Positions 35,828-45,156 of a stretch of DNA of 64,000 bases are shown in pieces (position 1 is the first letter of the stretch; each line of letters begins with the position of its first letter). The notes below the pieces were generated by a model. The model saw only the letters and a program-made list of their open reading frames with translations. It made no database searches and was not told the origin of the DNA. The stretch spans positions 47,650 to 111,649 of the forward strand of contig CAZHQG010000012.1 in assembly GCA_964534275.1 (NCBI GenBank), in the 5' to 3' direction. This DNA is from HRBIN30 sp964534275. Lineage in GTDB: Bacteria > Desulfobacterota > Binatia > HRBIN30. The position numbers and the translations under genes are program-made.

Positions 35828-38089
35828 GTGAGCGCTTCTCCGCAAACGGGAGAGGGCCAGCGGCCGACTGTACCGCTGCCACTCGACGAGCGCCGACGTC
35901 GCCGCCGCGAGTCGTGGCTGATCGCGGCAGCCGCTGCTGTGTTCGTCCTCCTCTCTTGGTGGGAGATCGCTCGCGATCCGTCCGGGAACACCGGGCTGCT
36001 CAGCAACAACGTGGTGTCGTTCCTTCTCATCAATGTCAACTTGTTGTTGCTAATCCTGCTGATCTTCCTGGTTACCCGCAACGTGGTCAAACTCGTTTGG
36101 GAACGGCGCCGGGGCATTTTTGGCTCCCGTCTACGCACCCGTCTTGTGGTTGCCTTTGTCGGGCTAACGCTTGCTCCGAGTATCTTGCTCTTTCTGGTTG
36201 CGCAAGGCTTCCTTCAGGTCGCTTTCGAAAGCTGGTTTCAAAGCCGCGTGGAATCTGCCCTCCAGGGCTCGGTTGGGATCGCGCAGAGCTATTACCAGTT
36301 CGCTGCAAACACCGCGTTCCGTTCGGCGCGCCAAATTGCTCGCCAAAGCGAGGCGCTCGGATTGTGGGAGCCCAGCAAAATAGAGGAGTTGCGTGGGTGG
36401 ACCGAGGCCAAGCGGCAGGAGTACGGGTTGGCGAGCGTGGAGTTGTGGGACCAGGCTCGGCAAAGCCTGGTGCGCGCCGATGCTCCGGAGGCGCCTGGAC
36501 TTCCAAGCGTTTCGGCGGAAGCGGGACGCACCGTATTTTCCGGCAACGACTTTGCCGAAACGCACCGTTGGGGTCGGGCAGATGTCGTCCGCGTCGGTGT
36601 GCCAGTGCGAAGGGGAGACGGCCAGGTTTTGGGGGCGGTCTGGGTGGCTTTTGTCGTGCCCCGCAGCGTAGCCGATACCGTTCGGGCGATCGCGCGCTCT
36701 TACGAGGAATATCGCCAGCTCAACGTCATGCGTCAGCCAATCAAGAACAGCTACATCCTGACGTTGGCGCTTCTGACTCTCGTACTGATTTTTTCGGCTA
36801 CCTGGTTCGGCATCCGCCAAGCGAGAAATATCACCCGCCCCCTTTTGCAGCTCGCGGAGGGGACTCGCGAAATCGCCAAAGGGAACTGGAGCTACCGGAT
36901 CGAGCCGGCGACGGACGAAGAAGTGGCGGTGCTCGTGGAGTCGTTCAATCAAATGACCAGCGAACTCGAGAAGACCAACCTGGAGCTGGTCGAGCGCCGC
37001 AACTACGTGGAAAACTTGCTCGCCAACATTGCTGCTGGTGTCGTGTCGATCGACTCCACCGGTTGCATTTCTTCGATCAATCCTGCCGCAGAACGGATGC
37101 TCGGGCTCAAGTTTCCTCAGGTTCAAGGACGCCGATTCGAGGACGTCTTTACTGGGCCACTTTGGGCCCATCTCGCCGAGCTGGTTCAAGAGGTGCAGGA
37201 ACAGCCGCACCGGGACGTGCAACGGCAAATGAAGTTCGCCACCGGGGAGACCCCGGTGACCACTCTGGTCACGGCACGGGTGCTTCAGGACGGACGCGGA
37301 GCTGCGAAGGGCGTGATGCTGTTTTTCGAGGACGTGACTCACCTCTTGCGCGTGCAGCGAATGGAAGCGTGGCGCGAGGTAGCCCGGCGGCTAGCCCACG
37401 AGATCAAAAATCCCTTGACGCCCATCCAGCTCTCCGCGCAACGGCTCCACAAACGGCTTGCCGGATCCCTGACTCAAGACGACCGCACGGTGTTCGAGGA
37501 GTGTATTCGGGTCATCGTACAGCAAGTGGAAGAAGTGAAACGTCTCGTCAGCGAGTTTTCACGCTTTGCCCGTCTTCCCTCGGTTCGTTTAGAGCCTGCA
37601 GATCTCAACACCATCGTGGAAGAAGCCCTCTCTTTGTTTCGCCAGGCGCACCCTCAGCTCTTGTTCGAGTTTGCCCCCGACCCCTTGCTTCCCCCGGTAG
37701 ACATCGACCGCGACAGCCTCAAACGCGCCCTCGTAAACATCCTCGACAATGCCGTGGCTGCATGTGCGGCCGTCGGCGAAAGTGGCAAAGTCACCGTGAC
37801 AACACTGTGGCTCGCCGAGTGGCAAACCGTGCGTTTGGAAATTGCCGACACCGGGTGCGGCATGACCGCTGAGGTCAAGGCGCGCTTGTTCGAACCTTAC
37901 TTCTCGACGAAGAAGGACGGCACAGGTCTCGGGCTGGCAATTGCCTCGTCGATCCTCGCCGAGCACCAGGCGTACATCCGCGTGTTCGACAATCTTCCGC
38001 GCGGGAGCCGATTTGTGATCGACTTTCCGGTGCGTTCCGCCGGAATGTCCGCCTCCCCTGGGGCCCGGGCGCAAGGTGCCTCGGCGTAG
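35828..38089 (+). CDS. NtrY-like membrane sensor histidine kinase
   Basis: 753 residues from GTG 35828. Membrane helices at about 29-46, 62-83, 104-125 and 307-328 enclose a large extracytoplasmic loop. Then HAMP (about 329-380), PAS (about 390-500), HisKA with His524 in RRLAHEIKNPLTPIQ, and HATPase_c with N-box NILDNA, DTGCGM and GTGLGL (698-703). This architecture is that of NtrY. The next gene is an NtrX-like receiver fused to LpxC, the most likely phosphorylation target. No ntrX AAA+ regulator is present in the window. Confidence 0.9.
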   Translation: MSASPQTGEGQRPTVPLPLDERRRRRRESWLIAAAAAVFVLLSWWEIARDPSGNTGLLSNNVVSFLLINVNLLLLILLIFLVTRNVVKLVWERRRGIFGSRLRTRLVVAFVGLTLAPSILLFLVAQGFLQVAFESWFQSRVESALQGSVGIAQSYYQFAANTAFRSARQIARQSEALGLWEPSKIEELRGWTEAKRQEYGLASVELWDQARQSLVRADAPEAPGLPSVSAEAGRTVFSGNDFAETHRWGRADVVRVGVPVRRGDGQVLGAVWVAFVVPRSVADTVRAIARSYEEYRQLNVMRQPIKNSYILTLALLTLVLIFSATWFGIRQARNITRPLLQLAEGTREIAKGNWSYRIEPATDEEVAVLVESFNQMTSELEKTNLELVERRNYVENLLANIAAGVVSIDSTGCISSINPAAERMLGLKFPQVQGRRFEDVFTGPLWAHLAELVQEVQEQPHRDVQRQMKFATGETPVTTLVTARVLQDGRGAAKGVMLFFEDVTHLLRVQRMEAWREVARRLAHEIKNPLTPIQLSAQRLHKRLAGSLTQDDRTVFEECIRVIVQQVEEVKRLVSEFSRFARLPSVRLEPADLNTIVEEALSLFRQAHPQLLFEFAPDPLLPPVDIDRDSLKRALVNILDNAVAACAAVGESGKVTVTTLWLAEWQTVRLEIADTGCGMTAEVKARLFEPYFSTKKDGTGLGLAIASSILAEHQAYIRVFDNLPRGSRFVIDFPVRSAGMSASPGARAQGASA

Positions 38090-38214
38090 GCAAGCGATGG
38101 AACCCCGCGGATCCGCTATCGAGCAACTCTAGCTTGGCTGCCGACAAGCGTGCTATGCGCGCTTCTGCTGCTAGCGAGGCAGGCACAGAGCACATACGAG
38201 TGGAGAAGCCCGAT

Positions 38215-39504
38215 ATGGCAACGGTTTTGGTAGTCGATGACGAGCCGCAAATTCGTGCGTCGCTGCGCGGCATCCTGGCAGAGGAAGGACTTACAGTCCT
38301 CGAAGCGGAGAATGGCCTCGACGCGCTGCGGACCATCGAGCAGGAGCGCCCGGACCTGATCATCGTGGACGTGTGGATGCCCGAAATGGATGGCCTCGAG
38401 TTCTTGCGAGCATTGCAATCTGGCACGGATCGGATGCACCCACCCGTGGTGATGATCTCGGGTCACGGGAACATCGAAACGGCGGTCAAAGCTACCAAGC
38501 TCGGAGCCGTCGACTTTATCGAGAAACCCTTTTCCTTGGATGGCTTCCTTGCCACGGTGCATCGCGCTCTTCGCCATGAGCACGGATCTCCCGGTCTTGG
38601 CGACCTGCCCGGGGCTGAGTCTCCACAAGCCAGCGAATCGCATTCGAGTGCGCAACCGTTTTCCACCACCGGCGTGCGGGCGTTACAGCGCACAGTGGCG
38701 CGCAGCGTCGTACATACCGGAACAGGCCTGCACAGTGGCACGAAAACTGGCTTGATTTTACAGCCGCTTCCCCCTGGCTCGGGGATCGTGTTTTCGAGCC
38801 TATCGGGGGAAGCGACGGTACCAGCGCACCTCGCCTGGGTGGACTCGACCGGTTACGCAACCACGTTGCATCGCGCCGGGGTGACCGTGCGGACGGTGGA
38901 GCACTTGCTAGCTACCTTGCACGCGTATCGCATCACGAACCTCTTCGTGAAGGTACAGGGGGAAGTGCCCATCTTGGACGGCTCGGCAGCCGGGTTTTGC
39001 CGCTTGCTCGAGGATGCCGGCGTGGTGGAGCAACCTGCTTGGGTTGCCGACATCGTCATCGATTCGCCGATCGAGGTTCGACGCGACGAACACGAATGGA
39101 TCCGCATCGAACCGTTCGATGGGTTCGCGGTTTCGTACATTCTCGAGTACCCCTCGCCCATCGGGCGCCAAGAATACCACTACATTTACCGAGGACCGGA
39201 ATCGTTTCGGGAAGAAATTGCCCCGGCACGCACCTTCGGTTTCGTGCGTGACCTCGCCAAGCTCGCCGCTGTCGGGCTTGCTGCTGGTGGCCGGCTCGAC
39301 AACTGCATCCTCATTGACGATGAAAAAATCGTGAACACGACGCTGCGCTTCCCCGATGAGCTCGCTCGCCACAAAATTCTCGATATCATCGGAGACATGT
39401 ACCTCCTCGGGCGGCCTCTGCGGGGGCGAATCACGGCTTGTCGCACCGGCCATTCCGAAAACATCGCCCTGTTGCGCGAAGTTCAACGCCGGTACTCGGC
39501 TTAG
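38215..39504 (+). CDS. response-regulator receiver domain fused to LpxC
   Basis: 429 residues. Residues 1-118 are a complete receiver: acidic pair D8/D9, phosphoacceptor D52 in IIVDVWMPEMDG, S82 in MISGHG and K104 in IEKPF; the wording is NtrX-like. After a 35-residue linker, residues 155-429 are UDP-3-O-acyl-GlcNAc deacetylase, the committed enzyme of lipid A synthesis, with zinc and catalytic residues E229/H230 (RTVEHLLA), H386/D390 (RHKILDIIGD) and H413 (TGHSEN). There is no ATG between residues 80 and 395, so a free LpxC would need a GTG start at residue 154. Likely phosphorylated by the kinase encoded 125 bases upstream. The start could also be earlier in the frame. Confidence 0.92.
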   Translation: MATVLVVDDEPQIRASLRGILAEEGLTVLEAENGLDALRTIEQERPDLIIVDVWMPEMDGLEFLRALQSGTDRMHPPVVMISGHGNIETAVKATKLGAVDFIEKPFSLDGFLATVHRALRHEHGSPGLGDLPGAESPQASESHSSAQPFSTTGVRALQRTVARSVVHTGTGLHSGTKTGLILQPLPPGSGIVFSSLSGEATVPAHLAWVDSTGYATTLHRAGVTVRTVEHLLATLHAYRITNLFVKVQGEVPILDGSAAGFCRLLEDAGVVEQPAWVADIVIDSPIEVRRDEHEWIRIEPFDGFAVSYILEYPSPIGRQEYHYIYRGPESFREEIAPARTFGFVRDLAKLAAVGLAAGGRLDNCILIDDEKIVNTTLRFPDELARHKILDIIGDMYLLGRPLRGRITACRTGHSENIALLREVQRRYSA

Positions 39505-39518
39505 AGCGCTGTTGGGCA

Positions 39519-39538
39519 CTCGCGCCTTCAGGCGCGAG
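39519..39538. terminator. hairpin between convergent genes, possible bidirectional terminator
   Basis: Arms ctcgcgcc/ggcgcgag close a TTCA loop, midway between the LpxC-fusion stop and the carboxypeptidase stop. No T-run follows on either strand, so only the position argues for termination. Confidence 0.4.
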
Positions 39539-39565
39539 CGCGTCCAGCCTGCCAGCCCGTGGCCG

Positions 39566-40717
39566 TCAGTGTTGAACTACCGACACACCGAGTCGGTGGT
39601 GCGTGCGACGCAGCGTGCGTGCGACTTTCTGCGCCTCCGTGGGGTCCTGAAAGCCTCCTACCGTCACGCGGTACACCGCACGCCGCTTCCTTCGTTCCTT
39701 CTCCACGCGTACGGCGTAGCCGGACCGTTTCAACGACTTGCTGACTTCCTCGGCCGTTGCATAGTCGCGAAAACTGCCGACCCGAACGGCAAACCGGCCC
39801 CTCGCTCGAGGCTCCTGCGTTTCATCCCCGCCGCCGGTGGACTCCATCGCAACCCGTGCCATTTGCACCTCGGGCGGACGCACTCCTGGCCACGGTTGCC
39901 GCTCGAACGTCGCTGCCAAAATGCGTTTGATGTCTCCCCACAGGTCCGTCGCTCCCAACACGGCAAAGGTCACTTGCTGTCCATTGAAACGGGCGGCGCC
40001 GACGAAACAGCGCTTTGCAGCACGCGTGTACCCTGTCTTCCCGACAACATCGATGTGGTACTCGCCCAGTAGCCGGTTGTGATTTCGAAGAGCGATCGGC
40101 CGCATGGAACCGGAAGCCGGACGGATCTGGCCCGTTCGAGTAGCAACGACCTCCGCAAAGAGCGGGTGCGCAATGGCGTAGCGGAAGATCGTAGCGAGGT
40201 CCCGCGCTGTGGAATAATGGCCTTCTGCCGGCAGCCCGTTCGGATTCACGAAATGCGTGTTTTGCGCCCCTAACCGCCGTGCCAAGACGTTCATTTGCCG
40301 TGCAAACGCGGGCACCGAGCCCGCAAGACCCTCGGCAATCACGATGCTGGCGTCGTTGGCGGAATTCAGCATGATCGCATACACCAGATCGCGCAGCCGT
40401 AACGCCATTCCGGGCTTGAGCCCGAGCTTGGAAGCTGGCGCCTGAGCAGCCTCCATCGACACCGGAAAGGCCTCGTTCAACCGCCCGCTTTGGAGCGCCA
40501 GCAAGGCTGTGACAACCTTGGTGGTACTCGCAGGCGGCAATGGCTCATCCGGGTTGTGACTCCACAGCACGTCCCCTGTGTCCGCATCCATGACAATCGC
40601 AGAGCGGGCGGTAATCCAGCCCTCGCGCGCCTTGCTGGCCGCCATCGTGAAAGCTGGCCACAGCAAAAGCACCACCGGAACAATCGCCTTCAGAACTCCA
40701 CGCTTGCTGTTCGACAT
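39566..40717 (-). CDS. D-alanyl-D-alanine carboxypeptidase (S11) with C-terminal SPOR-like domain
   Basis: 383 residues from ATG 40717, GGGAGG five bases upstream. Signal peptide 1-27 (ends TMAA). The penicillin-binding motifs are complete: SxxK at S64-K67 (ASTTKVV), SxN at 119-121 (LNSANDAS) and KTG at 227-229 (VGKTGYT). Residues about 309-383 read as a SPOR-type peptidoglycan-binding repeat (FAVRVGSFRDYATAEEVSK, YRVTVGGFQDPTEAQKVA). It trims peptidoglycan stem peptides in the periplasm. Part of an envelope-gene island. Confidence 0.9.
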   Translation of the reverse strand: MSNSKRGVLKAIVPVVLLLWPAFTMAASKAREGWITARSAIVMDADTGDVLWSHNPDEPLPPASTTKVVTALLALQSGRLNEAFPVSMEAAQAPASKLGLKPGMALRLRDLVYAIMLNSANDASIVIAEGLAGSVPAFARQMNVLARRLGAQNTHFVNPNGLPAEGHYSTARDLATIFRYAIAHPLFAEVVATRTGQIRPASGSMRPIALRNHNRLLGEYHIDVVGKTGYTRAAKRCFVGAARFNGQQVTFAVLGATDLWGDIKRILAATFERQPWPGVRPPEVQMARVAMESTGGGDETQEPRARGRFAVRVGSFRDYATAEEVSKSLKRSGYAVRVEKERRKRRAVYRVTVGGFQDPTEAQKVARTLRRTHHRLGVSVVQH

Positions 40718-40845
40718 TGCCACCTCCCGTCCAACACCAACAGCCGACACCAAACACCATGCGCGAAACAGGCCCGGCTTGTCAACCGCAGAATGCAACC
40801 AGAACATCCCCCGATCCATTTTCCCCGCGCTTCGCGACCGATCGC

Positions 40846-41943
40846 TCATAGGGTTGGTTCCTCGAGGACAAAACGCGCTTCTTCGCTTTGAGCCATCATT
40901 CCGCGGAAGAAAAACACGCTGACCACTAGAGGCAGCACATAATACGCTACGCGAAATAACAGCACCGCAACGACTGCGCTTTCGAATGGGACCCCTAAGC
41001 TCGCAAACACAGCTGCCATCGACCCTTCCATCACCCCCAAGCCGCCCGGAATGAACGACACGAGCGAGAGCACGATGCCGACGGCAAATCCCACCACGAC
41101 GAACGTGAACGGCACCTCGAGGTCCACGCACCAGAACGAAGTTTGCAGAATGTACAGTGTACCGAGCCAGTCGACGACAATCCAAAAAATGGGTCCAACC
41201 ATGTGGCGCTTGCGCGCAAGCAAGAAGTCGATCCCGCGGTGCAAGTTGCGTTGAAAGCGCCAAACGCGCACGCGCCTCGGTTTATGTCGGGGGGCGAACC
41301 GTCGCAGGAACCAATGGGCGAACTCCGCCAGAACAAACAATGTGCGGCGTCGCAGCGCACGATGCGCCAACAAAAACACGGCCACCACCGTGGCGAGGGT
41401 GAACACGACCAGTAACAAGGCCGTAACGACCAAGGCAAATCCGTGCAGCTCGTGGGTGTGAAAGAGGTAATAAAAGCCGGTGACCACGAACAGCAGGAGG
41501 ACCAAGTTCGTAACAAACGTTTGCACCAGAGAAACGGTGACGGCCGTACCTGACTGCATGCCCATCCGTAAAAAAAAGAACATGCGAACAGCGAAGCCGC
41601 TCAGCCCGCCGGTCGTGATCACGTAGTTCACAGAATTTGCCACGAATGTCACTTTGAGCATTTCCCAGAACGGCACTTGGCAACCGGCTGCCCAAGCAAT
41701 TCCTTGGTAGGAACGGGCCATGGCCAAATAGCTCACGAGTGCACAGGCAAACGGTAAAGCAAGGAACCGCAGGTTCAGATTTGCTGCTGTCCGCCACAGC
41801 TCGCGAGCGTCGGAAAACACGAACACCGCAACCAGTGCAACGAAGCCAGCAACAAACAGCCACGACAGCCACTGGGGTCGCTGCGTCAGGTGTGTGACGA
41901 GTGCTTCCTGAGCGGGGTTTGGGGTTCTTTCTTTTCCACCCAT
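40846..41943 (-). CDS. flippase-like integral membrane protein (UPF0104/AglD type)
   Basis: 365 residues from ATG 41943, with about eight membrane helices. The family landmark is LSLVSFIPGGLGVMEGSM near the C-terminus, and TTGGLSGFAVRM near residue 105. The group includes the membrane domain of lysyl-phosphatidylglycerol synthases and AglD-like proteins, thought to handle lipid-linked substrates. There is no soluble aminoacyltransferase domain. It lies upstream of the D,D-carboxypeptidase on the same strand with a 128-base gap. Confidence 0.82.
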   Translation of the reverse strand: MGGKERTPNPAQEALVTHLTQRPQWLSWLFVAGFVALVAVFVFSDARELWRTAANLNLRFLALPFACALVSYLAMARSYQGIAWAAGCQVPFWEMLKVTFVANSVNYVITTGGLSGFAVRMFFFLRMGMQSGTAVTVSLVQTFVTNLVLLLFVVTGFYYLFHTHELHGFALVVTALLLVVFTLATVVAVFLLAHRALRRRTLFVLAEFAHWFLRRFAPRHKPRRVRVWRFQRNLHRGIDFLLARKRHMVGPIFWIVVDWLGTLYILQTSFWCVDLEVPFTFVVVGFAVGIVLSLVSFIPGGLGVMEGSMAAVFASLGVPFESAVVAVLLFRVAYYVLPLVVSVFFFRGMMAQSEEARFVLEEPTL

Positions 41944-42063
41944 GCGTACGCCTGGAGCAAACTGCGCGCAAATAAATGCATGCACCAACGGCGTCAAGGA
42001 CGCCCATTCAGCTTGTCGCTACCAACTAGCCGCGCTAAAGCGCGGCCTTGGCAGTCGCAGACC

Positions 42064-42360
42064 ATGTTCGTTCTTGCCAATCTCATTCGTGCCCTCGCGC
42101 AAGTGCTGGACCTTCTCCTGCATCTCTATTCCATCATCCTGATCGTGAGGGTGATTGTCAGCTGGGTCAACGCCGACCCCTTCAACCCGATCGTTCGCTT
42201 TTTGTACCAGGCTACCGAGCCGGTGCTGCACCGCGTGCGGAGGACGCTGCCCGTGGTCTATGCCGGAATCGATTTGTCGCCCTTGGTCGTGTTGCTGGCA
42301 ATTTTCTTTTTGCAAGCGTTTCTCGTGTCGAGTTTGTATGACCTTGCTCGCCGCATGTGA
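42064..42360 (+). CDS. YggT-family membrane protein
   Basis: 98 residues, one YggT domain: two hydrophobic stretches around a conserved amphipathic segment SWVNADPFNPIVRFLYQATEP. Such proteins are small inner-membrane proteins of uncertain role, often linked to cell division or turgor. ATG 42064 was chosen as the first ATG before the domain. Divergent from the flippase-like gene. Confidence 0.85.
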   Translation: MFVLANLIRALAQVLDLLLHLYSIILIVRVIVSWVNADPFNPIVRFLYQATEPVLHRVRRTLPVVYAGIDLSPLVVLLAIFFLQAFLVSSLYDLARRM

Positions 42361-42547
42361 GTTGAGGGCAGCGAGCGGGTGGCGCAGCCTCTGTCGAAAA
42401 CTTTCAATCCACTCGTTCGGAAGCGAACGCGTGAGATGGGATGGTCCGCAAAAATCCCGGGCGCCATCGCACCGCGACTGCTGCGGTTGACACACTGGAA
42501 GTGCGTGGTTAGTCGCTGACCCGCTACGTTTCCCTAGGAGGTTTACG

Positions 42548-42844
42548 GTGCCGATCTACGAGTACCTTTGTGCGAAGTGCGGAGAATTCGAGGTAACCCA
42601 GCGAATCACGGATGAACCTCTCAAGCGCTGCCCCACGTGCCGCGGGAAGGTGCAAAAGTTGATCTCCGCAAGTTCGTTCCAGCTCAAAGGATCGGGCTGG
42701 TACCTGACCGACTATGCCCGGGCGGGCAACGGCAAGTCGAAGAAGGGCGAAGCCAGCGAAAGCAGTGGCGCCTCCGGAAGCGAGTCCTCAGCCAGCAGCG
42801 GCGAAACCAAAACAGGCAAGACTGGCAACAAGGCTGCAGCGTGA
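42548..42844 (+). CDS. FmdB-type zinc-ribbon protein
   Basis: 98 residues from GTG 42548 with AGGAGG nearby. The FmdB zinc ribbon is PIYEYLCAKCGEFEV and RCPTCRGKVQKLISAS, two CxxC pairs binding one zinc. The tail is Ser/Gly-rich and disordered (SSGASGSESSASSG). These proteins are common regulators or chaperone-like factors of unknown target. Confidence 0.88.
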   Translation: MPIYEYLCAKCGEFEVTQRITDEPLKRCPTCRGKVQKLISASSFQLKGSGWYLTDYARAGNGKSKKGEASESSGASGSESSASSGETKTGKTGNKAAA

Positions 42845-42932
42845 TTTGGCTCAGCGCGTCCAGAGGCTGGTCCCGCGCGATCCTGTCTTTCGCCTCGACT
42901 GGCGGGCGTAGCCAAGCCTGCTGACAGGCGAT

Positions 42933-43094
42933 TTACGCTGTTCCGTTACTCCGGGGCTTTTTCGATTTTTTGATCACCAGCACTTCGTGCCCATCCACCC
43001 GCAGGCGGCGTTCGCGTTGCGTTTCTTCTCCGCGGGGGTTGGCAGGTTTCGACGGACGATTGGGCACCTGCTTCTTTTCCTCTTGCCTCAACAC
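42933..43094 (-). CDS. small basic protein (53 residues), candidate
   Basis: Reading on the minus strand from GTG 43094, GGAG lies six bases upstream and the frame closes with TAA at 42933. The product is very basic and polar, with RQEEKKQVPNRPSKPANPRG and VDGHEVLVIKKSKKPR. It lies between FmdB and the sigma-factor gene, immediately downstream of rpoD on the same strand. The neat ribosome-binding site and codon usage favour a real gene; no family is recognised. Confidence 0.5.
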   Translation of the reverse strand: MLRQEEKKQVPNRPSKPANPRGEETQRERRLRVDGHEVLVIKKSKKPRSNGTA

Positions 43095-43143
43095 CACAGT
43101 CTCCTTTGTTGAAGAACCGCGCCGGCTCGACAGGCCGTGGGGC

Positions 43144-44919
43144 TTACCGTGTGGCCTGGGAATGTCCCGGTGGTTCTACGCCTCTAACCCGGCTCGGGTG
43201 ACGCAGCTTCCGCAGCGCCTTCGCCTCGATTTGCCGAATTCGCTCGCGCGTCACGGCAAAGCGTTGGCCCACCTCTTCTAGCGTGTAGTCCGATTTCTCG
43301 CCGATGCCGAACCGCATCCGCAGGATTTGTTCTTCGCGCGGCGTGAGGGTGGCCAACACCCGGCGGGTTTGCTCCTCGAGGTTCGAATATACCGCAGCAT
43401 CCGCTGGCGAGATCGTTTGACGGTCTTCCACGAAATCACCGAGCGAGCTTTCTTCTTCGTCGCCAATGGGGGTTTCCAGGGAAACCGGCTCCTTTACGAT
43501 GCGCAATACTTTGCGCACCTTCTCGAGCGGCATTTCCATTTTCTCGGCGATTTCTTCGGGGGTCGGCTCCCGTCCTAACTGGTGGATGAGGTAGCGAGAG
43601 GAGCGAACGACCTTGTTGATCGTTTCGATCATGTGCACGGGAATCCGGATGGTGCGGGCTTGATCGGCAATTGCCCGACTAACGGACTGGCGAATCCACC
43701 AAGTTGCGTACGTGGAGAACTTGTAACCGCGCTGGTACTCGAATTTCTCCACCGCCCGCATGAGCCCGATGTTCCCCTCTTGTACCAAGTCGAGAAAACC
43801 CAAGCCTCGATTCGTGTACCGCTTGGCGATACTCACGACCAAGCGCAGATTTGCTTCGATCAGCTTGCGCTTTCCCTCCTGGGCTTTGAATTGGCCTGCG
43901 GAAATAATCTCCAACGCCTGGCGAAGCGCGTCTGGTTCCATGCCCACTTCGTCGACCAACTCCCGAATGCGCTTGCGAGCAGCTCGAATCGCTTCAGCAG
44001 CTTGCCGCACTTCGTCAGCAGATCGCCGCGGCCGTTTGGTTGCAGGATCCGCCTCCACTGCAGCCCCGCGAGCAGCGAGCTTGAGAATTTCTCCGGCCCG
44101 ATGGCCCAAGCGTTGTTCCCACTCGTCGATGATACGTTCTTGGTCTCGGATCGCACGCTGCGCCTTGCGCAAATCTTCGATGATTTGGGTGAAATGGCGG
44201 CGGCCAATTTCTAGGTCCTCCAGCGCTTTGCGGAGCCGGTTCCGAGAATCCTTCAACTTGCGTTGGAGGGCAGCAGTTTGCTGACGCGTACGGCTGCTCT
44301 CCGCTTGTCGCACGAGGGCGTTGTAGGTTTCCGCGGTACGACGTAGCCGCTCGAGCTTTTTCAGGATGGTTCCGTCCGGCTCCCGACTCGCGAGCTCCTC
44401 CTCGCCTTCTTCCCCCTCGAGCAAGTCCGGATCCACCTGGCGCTCGTCGTCCTCATCCAGCAACGCCCGCTCCGACAGCTCGCCGTCGAGGATGCGCTCT
44501 TCGAGCCTCAAGAGGTACCGAATCGTGTACGGCAGGGATAGCACCTGCTCGCGCACCTCGTTTTCCCCTGCCTCGATTTGCTTCGCAATCTCGACCTCTT
44601 GTTCGCGGGTGAGCAGCGGAACGGACCCCATCTCCTGGAGGTACATCCGCACCGGGTCGGAAGTATCGTCGAGGACCACTTTCTCCTCGGCTTCTTCCTC
44701 GGCAGCCCAGTCGTCCTTGTCTTCTTTGAGGGAAGGTTCGAGAGCGTCGTCCGCGTCGCCTTCGATGTCGCCTAGAACCGTGATGGCACCATCGAAATCC
44801 TCGGCAACGTCAGGTACCAATTCCTCATCGCTTCCGGAATCCACCGGCGGCACTGCCGCACGAGCGGTCGACTTTTTTTCCCCCTCCGACTTGTTCTTCC
44901 GCTCCCGTCTTGCTGTCAC
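43144..44919 (-). CDS. rpoD: principal RNA polymerase sigma factor
   Basis: 591 residues from GTG 44919 with AAGGAG nine bases upstream. Highly acidic N-terminus, region 1.2 (DPVRMYLQEMGSVPLLTRE), a long non-conserved insert, region 2 (NLRLVVSIAKRYTNRGLGFL, YKFSTYATWWIRQ), region 3 (EEIAEKMEMPLEKVRKVL) and region 4 helix-turn-helix (YTLEEVGQRFAVTRERIRQI). It directs RNA polymerase to housekeeping promoters. No DnaG or RpsU neighbour, the usual macromolecular-synthesis operon, is present. Confidence 0.95.
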   Translation of the reverse strand: MTARRERKNKSEGEKKSTARAAVPPVDSGSDEELVPDVAEDFDGAITVLGDIEGDADDALEPSLKEDKDDWAAEEEAEEKVVLDDTSDPVRMYLQEMGSVPLLTREQEVEIAKQIEAGENEVREQVLSLPYTIRYLLRLEERILDGELSERALLDEDDERQVDPDLLEGEEGEEELASREPDGTILKKLERLRRTAETYNALVRQAESSRTRQQTAALQRKLKDSRNRLRKALEDLEIGRRHFTQIIEDLRKAQRAIRDQERIIDEWEQRLGHRAGEILKLAARGAAVEADPATKRPRRSADEVRQAAEAIRAARKRIRELVDEVGMEPDALRQALEIISAGQFKAQEGKRKLIEANLRLVVSIAKRYTNRGLGFLDLVQEGNIGLMRAVEKFEYQRGYKFSTYATWWIRQSVSRAIADQARTIRIPVHMIETINKVVRSSRYLIHQLGREPTPEEIAEKMEMPLEKVRKVLRIVKEPVSLETPIGDEEESSLGDFVEDRQTISPADAAVYSNLEEQTRRVLATLTPREEQILRMRFGIGEKSDYTLEEVGQRFAVTRERIRQIEAKALRKLRHPSRVRGVEPPGHSQATR

Positions 44920-45156
44920 GCTTCGCCGCTCCTTTTCGAGAGGATGGGTCGCTGAGGTCTCAGGTCCCTGAACGCGGTCTCGCAGCCAGGAGTTCACGCC
45001 CAAAACCGCCGGGCGCGATACACAACCACAGCACCACAACCGACCCCAGGCTGTGGTCGCTCGATGGAGAAGCTAGGTAAGCTCGTCGTTGGCTCGAAAA
45101 CGTCACCGGCCCCAGAAACCTGACCCACGCGCGTTTAGACGCGCACCAGCACCGCG

